A stretch of DNA of 64,000 bases from NCBI GenBank assembly GCA_015060535.1, contig SUYH01000005.1, positions 62,001 through 126,000 on the forward strand. The letters are read 5' to 3'. The position numbers and the translations under genes were made by a program. The notes under the pieces were generated by a model, which was not told the DNA's origin, made no database searches, and was given only the letters and a program-made list of their open reading frames with translations. This document shows, piece after piece, positions 59,578-64,000 of this stretch. The stretch comes from Prevotella sp. GTDB taxonomy: Bacteria; Bacteroidota; Bacteroidia; Bacteroidales; Bacteroidaceae. Every line of letters starts with the position of its first letter. The first letter of the stretch is position 1.

Positions 59578-60738
59578 ATGAACAGAATAATCATGATGTT
59601 CGCCCTCGCCCTGCTGACGGCAACCGCCGCCAGGGGCGAGGGTTTGGACTCTCTACAGATATTGGTGCAGCGGGGCGACAGCTGCATGCAGCAGTATAAC
59701 ACCTTCGAGGCATTGAAGCATTATCAGCGAGCCTTTGATATCGCATCGAAACAGGGCATTGTCCGTTTCTCGATGGACAATGATTTTAGCCATTCACGGC
59801 CATACGTCCCAGAAGACGTAGTACCAAGAGCGATTCGTCTGAAACTTGCCGACTGTCACTACAAACGCGCTAACTATCACCTGTGTGCCGAGCTGTTGAA
59901 GAATATGTCCGAGGACAGCCTCACGCATGATGCTTTCCGCCATATTACCTATAGTTACAAGCATCAGGGCGATAACGGAGCGTTTATGTATTGGGCCAGT
60001 CAGCTGTTGAAGCGTTATCCGATGGATGGTGAGATTGTGGCAGGTCTTACCCTCGCCTATGCTCGAGATAATCAGCCCCAGAAAGGCATTGTTTGTGCAG
60101 GAGAATATACGCTGAAGGACTCAACGAATATCCTTGTCAACCGTGCCGCAGCTGAGGCTTGGCTGTTGAATGGAGACTATTCGATGGCAAGCAAGCTTTA
60201 CAACCGCCTGTTACAGCAGGGCGACTCCACCTTTAGCACGCTCTATTCCGCCGGCATGTGCTACACCAAGACCGACTCGCTGGAACGAGCCTACCAATGT
60301 CTGAAGCCTGCTCTCTGGCTTAGTGGCATGAAGCACTATGGGGCTGCCTGGCGGCTCGGCATCGTCAGCATTGACACGAAACGCTACGAAGAGGGACTGG
60401 GTTACTTAAGTCTCGCCACGCAGTTGATGCAGCCCGACACCACCGCCATGAAGGCCATCACGCTCTCGCAGGGCGAAGGCTACTACCTGACCCAGCATTA
60501 CGAAGAGGCCGTTGCTGCGTGGAAGGAACATCTGACCTATAATCCCGCGTCCATCGCCACCTATTATAATATTGCCAATGCCTATGCCTATCTTCTCAAG
60601 GACAAAGAGCAGGCCAAGACCTACTACCAGCAGTTTCTAAACCTCGCCCGAAAAGAGGAACCCCCCACCCAGCAACTCACCGACATGATACGTCAGGCAG
60701 AACGAATGGTGGCGTATTATGAGAAGAAAAAGAAGTAG
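59578..60738 (+). CDS. Exported TPR-repeat protein
   Basis: The 386-residue protein has a signal peptide (MNRIIMMFALALLTATAARG) and helical repeats with TPR spacing (for example FEALKHYQRAFDIA, SMASKLYNRLLQQ, ASIATYYNIANAYAYLLKDKEQAKTYYQQFLNLA). It probably acts as a periplasmic scaffold. It starts 18 nt after the M56-TonB gene and so belongs to the same unit. Confidence 0.8.
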   Translation: MNRIIMMFALALLTATAARGEGLDSLQILVQRGDSCMQQYNTFEALKHYQRAFDIASKQGIVRFSMDNDFSHSRPYVPEDVVPRAIRLKLADCHYKRANYHLCAELLKNMSEDSLTHDAFRHITYSYKHQGDNGAFMYWASQLLKRYPMDGEIVAGLTLAYARDNQPQKGIVCAGEYTLKDSTNILVNRAAAEAWLLNGDYSMASKLYNRLLQQGDSTFSTLYSAGMCYTKTDSLERAYQCLKPALWLSGMKHYGAAWRLGIVSIDTKRYEEGLGYLSLATQLMQPDTTAMKAITLSQGEGYYLTQHYEEAVAAWKEHLTYNPASIATYYNIANAYAYLLKDKEQAKTYYQQFLNLARKEEPPTQQLTDMIRQAERMVAYYEKKKK

Positions 60739-60768
60739 GAAATATTTGTATGTTTCCGTGTAATTCGC

Positions 60769-60776
60769 TAACTTTG
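60769..60776 (+). promoter_or_regulatory. -7 promoter box of the TonB-receptor gene
   Basis: TAACTTTG ends 9 nt before the ATG, within the 47-nt gap after the TPR gene. A near-leaderless transcript is predicted. Confidence 0.6.
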
Positions 60777-60785
60777 CACCCCTGT

Positions 60786-63050
60786 ATGAAAAGAATACTC
60801 AATCTAACGCTGGCCGTGCTTTTGTCGCTGACAGCGAATGCTCAGACCAAAGCAGACTCGCTTCGTGCCGACAGTATCTACAAGTCAATGGAACTGCAGG
60901 GCGTAGAGGTGGTCAAGCAGAAGTCGCTCGTCAAGGCTGATATTGACAAGATAAGCTATGACATCGAAAGCGACCCCGACTCGAAGACCAACTCCGTCAT
61001 GGAGATGTTGCGCAAGGTGCCAATGGTGACAGTAGACGGTGAGGACAACATCCAGGTGAACGGCTCGTCGTCGTTCAAGGTGTATGTCAACAGCAAGCCT
61101 AATAACCTGATGACGAACAATCCGAAGGAGGTGCTGAAGTCGATGCCCGCCAACTCAATCAAGAAAATAGAGGTCATCACCAACCCGGGTCCGAAGTATG
61201 ATGCTGAGGGCGTTGGCGGTATTCTGAACATCATCACCCATGGTTCAGGACTAGAAGGTTACACCGTCACGCTGAGCGGCAATGTGAGCAATCAGGGTGC
61301 CGGCGGTGGAGCTTATGGCACGGTAAAGGCCGGCAAGTTGACCGTCAGCGGCAACTACAACCTGAGCTACTACGACTCTCCGCGCAGCTATTCCGGTGGC
61401 AGTCGTAAAACGATAGGAGCGATAGGAGCATCATCGTCAGACCTCAGCAACAACGGCAGTTCGAAGAGTCACGGCACCTTCCAATATGGGTCAATGGAGG
61501 CCAGCTACGAGATAGACACCCTGCGGCTGATTACCGCCTCGTTGGGACTTTGGGGCGGCGGCAGTAAGAGCAACTCCGACATGCTGACACTGGCCACTCA
61601 TCCCTCTACGCTCGCACAGTTATACCGCTATCAGACGACAGGTCACTCCAACAGTTCGTGGTACAGCATTGACGGTGGCATAGACTATCAGCGCTCTTTC
61701 CCTGTCAAAGGCCGTCTGCTGACACTTTCCTATAAGATAGACACTAATCCCAGTTCGTCAGACTCATACACCGACTATCTCGATAAACAGTCGGACGCAG
61801 CATGGGACGACTTTCTGGACCGTTTGCACGACCAGCACACCGACGGCAGTCAGCGTACCACGGAGCATACTTTTCAGGCAGACTATACGACGCCCTTTGC
61901 CAAACTGCATACCATAGAGGCCGGTCTGAAATATATTCTGCGTAACAACAGTTCAGAGAACGACCGCTACGAGATGGGGACGTTCGATGAAGACCACTCG
62001 TCGCACTATAAGCACCGCAACGACATACTGGCAGCCTATCTGGGTTATGGAATTAAGCTGAAAAAATGGTCTGGCCGCATGGGACTACGCTATGAACATA
62101 CCCTGCAGGATGTCGACTACGAACTGGGACGCGGACAGGACTTCAAGAAACGTTTTAATGACTGGGTGCCGTCGGCCAGCATCGGATGGAAGCCGACACA
62201 GATGTCGAACCTGCAGCTAAACTACTATATGCGCATCCATCGTCCGGGCATCTGGTATCTGAATCCCTATCTCAACGATGCCAACCCTACCAGCATCTCG
62301 CAAGGCAATTCGCAGCTTGACAACGAGAAAAGTCACTCGTTTGTGCTCTCCTATAGCAACTTCACCCCGAAGCTGAACTTCAACGCATCGCTGCGCTACG
62401 GCACGACCAACAACAGCATTGAGCGAGTGACGCGTCTGGTGCGCGATACGGACATTCCTGGTCTGCAGAACCCTACAGGCAAGGACGTGCTCTACGCTAC
62501 CTATGAGAACATAGGCCATAGCAAGTATGTGAACCTCACGGCGTACGTCAACTGGAATGCCACCCGCAACACCCGAATCTATGTAAACAGCCGTTTGACT
62601 TATACCGACATGAACGATGGCGGCACGCTGCACAACTACGGTTGGGATCTCTTTGCCTATGGTGGTGCTCAGCAGACGCTTCCCAAAGACTTCCGCATCA
62701 GTCTGAATTTCTTCGGTATGACACCACGCTTCAATCTTCAGGGACGCGGCAGCAGCTATGCCAGCTATACGCTCAGTCTGAACAAGTCGTGGCTGAACAA
62801 GCGACTGAATGTCGGCCTGTCGGCCACCAACTTCCTGAAGAAATACCGGATCAGCGAGTCCTCTCTGCAGGATATCAGTTTCTTGCAAGATAGTTGGTCG
62901 CGTTTCACCCAGCAACGCTTCTCACTCAGCATCAGCTACCGCTTTGGCGAACTGAAAGCCAGTGTGCGTAAGGCCGAGCGCACCATCTCCAACGATGACT
63001 TGAAAGGTGGAGGCAGCCGAGGTGGTTCTGGTGAGGGTAATAGTAATTAA
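60786..63050 (+). CDS. TonB-dependent receptor / outer-membrane beta-barrel protein
   Basis: The 754-residue protein starts MKRILNLTLAVLLSLTANAQ (signal peptide). It has a plug domain (about 45-160; MEMLRKVPMVTVDGEDNIQVNG, KKIEVITNPGPKYDAEGVGGILNI) and a barrel of the 'outer membrane protein beta-barrel family' type. It lacks the carboxypeptidase-like domain and SusD partner of the mannan SusC. The C-terminus continues past the last strand with a Gly/Ser/Arg tail. A longer frame to 60750 would start before the promoter box and is rejected. Confidence 0.85.
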   Translation: MKRILNLTLAVLLSLTANAQTKADSLRADSIYKSMELQGVEVVKQKSLVKADIDKISYDIESDPDSKTNSVMEMLRKVPMVTVDGEDNIQVNGSSSFKVYVNSKPNNLMTNNPKEVLKSMPANSIKKIEVITNPGPKYDAEGVGGILNIITHGSGLEGYTVTLSGNVSNQGAGGGAYGTVKAGKLTVSGNYNLSYYDSPRSYSGGSRKTIGAIGASSSDLSNNGSSKSHGTFQYGSMEASYEIDTLRLITASLGLWGGGSKSNSDMLTLATHPSTLAQLYRYQTTGHSNSSWYSIDGGIDYQRSFPVKGRLLTLSYKIDTNPSSSDSYTDYLDKQSDAAWDDFLDRLHDQHTDGSQRTTEHTFQADYTTPFAKLHTIEAGLKYILRNNSSENDRYEMGTFDEDHSSHYKHRNDILAAYLGYGIKLKKWSGRMGLRYEHTLQDVDYELGRGQDFKKRFNDWVPSASIGWKPTQMSNLQLNYYMRIHRPGIWYLNPYLNDANPTSISQGNSQLDNEKSHSFVLSYSNFTPKLNFNASLRYGTTNNSIERVTRLVRDTDIPGLQNPTGKDVLYATYENIGHSKYVNLTAYVNWNATRNTRIYVNSRLTYTDMNDGGTLHNYGWDLFAYGGAQQTLPKDFRISLNFFGMTPRFNLQGRGSSYASYTLSLNKSWLNKRLNVGLSATNFLKKYRISESSLQDISFLQDSWSRFTQQRFSLSISYRFGELKASVRKAERTISNDDLKGGGSRGGSGEGNSN

Positions 63051-63060
63051 TGTATCGTAT

Positions 63061-64000
63061 ATGCGAAAGATTCTTAGTTTGTTCTACTTGTTCGTTGTGC
63101 TGTCTCTTTCGGCACAAACCGACCGCTTCAGCATCACGCTGAAGGTGGATTCGGCCATCGCCAGCGAGCCACAGAAGGTGTATCTCTATTCGATGATAGA
63201 GCGGCAGATGCAGTTACACGACTCCCTCAGCATCGATTCCGTTCATCGTGTGGGGACGATGCACGGACAAGTGCCTTACGAATATGCCGTCCAGCTGATG
63301 TTTGCCCGCAGAGGCCCAGGCGTAGTACCTGTAGTCGTGAAGAATGGCGACAGCATCACCGTTCATGTGGGCGACGAGGATGACGGCTTCCGTCTGCGCT
63401 ATCCCAGAAGGACGGAAGGCTCGCCAGCCATGCGTGAATACGTGGATTATCAATTAATGCAGGACAGCCTTGACCTGCTGAGCCGTAAAATCAGGATGCA
63501 GATGCAATTGGTGGGTATGCCTGAAGCCAAAAAGGACTCGCTTAAAGTCATCTACGACAGGCTTTACCGCGAGACGGAGCATCAGAAGGAACTCTTTGCC
63601 ATGAATGCCAAGTATCCTTATGCCGCGATGGGTGCTGCAGGCACTATCTATAGCAACTATAAATGGAGTCCAACGACTCACACTTATAAGGAAGAGGTGG
63701 TCGATTCCATCATGAATTCTATTATTGAGCGATTCCCCGACTATCTGCCTATTCGTGCCCTCGTCAACGACAGTACCCTTGGTAACTACATGTCGGCAGA
63801 AAGCTTTTCTGTCCGCAGCATGTATTGGAAACGCTATAGCAGTCGTTTTTATGATAGTGAGACAGACTCCATTGTCCGTCCGCTGAAGATGGGCGACTAC
63901 TTCAATGCTCTCGGTATGAACCAATTTCGCGGGCAGTATCTGTATGTCGACTTCTGGGCCTCGTGGTGCCAGCCTTGTCTGATGCAGATGCCTAATATCA
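63061..64000 (+). CDS. TlpA-like thioredoxin-fold protein (cut by the window end)
   Basis: The first 313 residues are visible: a signal peptide (MRKILSLFYLFVVLSLSAQT), a DUF4369-like N-terminal region (about 22-120), a helical middle, and the start of a thioredoxin-like domain with YVDFWASWCQPCLMQMPNI, the CxxC pair being Cys303 and Cys306. Such proteins reduce or isomerise disulfides in the periplasm. It starts 10 nt after the receptor stop. The stop codon is outside the window. Confidence 0.85.
   Translation, partial: MRKILSLFYLFVVLSLSAQTDRFSITLKVDSAIASEPQKVYLYSMIERQMQLHDSLSIDSVHRVGTMHGQVPYEYAVQLMFARRGPGVVPVVVKNGDSITVHVGDEDDGFRLRYPRRTEGSPAMREYVDYQLMQDSLDLLSRKIRMQMQLVGMPEAKKDSLKVIYDRLYRETEHQKELFAMNAKYPYAAMGAAGTIYSNYKWSPTTHTYKEEVVDSIMNSIIERFPDYLPIRALVNDSTLGNYMSAESFSVRSMYWKRYSSRFYDSETDSIVRPLKMGDYFNALGMNQFRGQYLYVDFWASWCQPCLMQMPNI

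Overview
The window looks like a chromosomal segment of a gut or rumen Bacteroidales bacterium close to Prevotella/Segatella. The evidence is: promoters of the TAnnTTTG (-7) type in front of most transcription units, a SusC/SusD-type polysaccharide utilisation locus (PUL), a C-terminal secretion tag of the type IX system, an NADH-dehydrogenase operon with fused nuoCD and no nuoEFG, methylmalonyl-CoA decarboxylase genes for the succinate-propionate route, and the VirE/DUF4248/HU/smalltalk/amidase gene set typical of the phylum. No tRNA or rRNA gene was seen.

Layout. 1-2.7 kb: methylmalonyl-CoA epimerase and decarboxylase subunits (minus strand). 2.7-4.2 kb: a palindrome-rich gap, a truncated WYL regulator and a DEDDh exonuclease. 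4.3-26.8 kb: a beta-mannan PUL. On the minus strand it has SusC, SusD, two surface glycan-binding lipoproteins, a GH5 lipoprotein, a GH26 lipoprotein and a secreted GH26-GH5 enzyme. Divergently on the plus strand it has a CE7-GH26 fusion, mannosylglucose phosphorylase (GH130), a GPH-type symporter, a cellobiose/mannobiose 2-epimerase and a PafA-like phosphatase. Together they deacetylate and cut mannan outside, import mannobiose, epimerise it to mannosylglucose and phosphorolyse it to mannose-1-phosphate and glucose. 26.9-37.5 kb: a small XRE protein and nuoA-B-CD-H-I-J-K-L-M-N. 37.8-40.0 kb: a DPP IV-type peptidase.

40.4-50.4 kb is a visibly G+C-richer accessory block. It holds three consecutive lipoprotein genes: a PI-PLC/EEP double phospholipase-like protein, an alpha/beta hydrolase, and a 1030-residue protein of unknown function. 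Two of them clearly share an N-terminal module and the third has a similar layout. Upstream lie a small membrane protein, a tandem 22-bp repeat and a membrane-bound TPR-AraC regulator. This is the best candidate here for an undescribed surface system. 50.5-55.7 kb: a chimeric S10-like gene, an XRE gene broken (or recoded) at an A-run, a VirE-type ATPase, DUF4248, a ParE/RelE-type toxin-antitoxin pair, an HU-like protein, a smalltalk-like peptide and an amidase. 55.7-64 kb: rubrerythrin, asparaginase, and a BlaI / M56-TonB / TPR / TonB-receptor / TlpA-like cluster running off the right edge.

A structural theme crosses the whole window: short degenerate tandem arrays of 7-nt (sometimes 8-nt) units, usually totalling 28-35 nt. 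They sit mostly between genes of one operon just before the next start codon, sometimes alternate with small G+C hairpins, and in at least two cases run into coding sequence.
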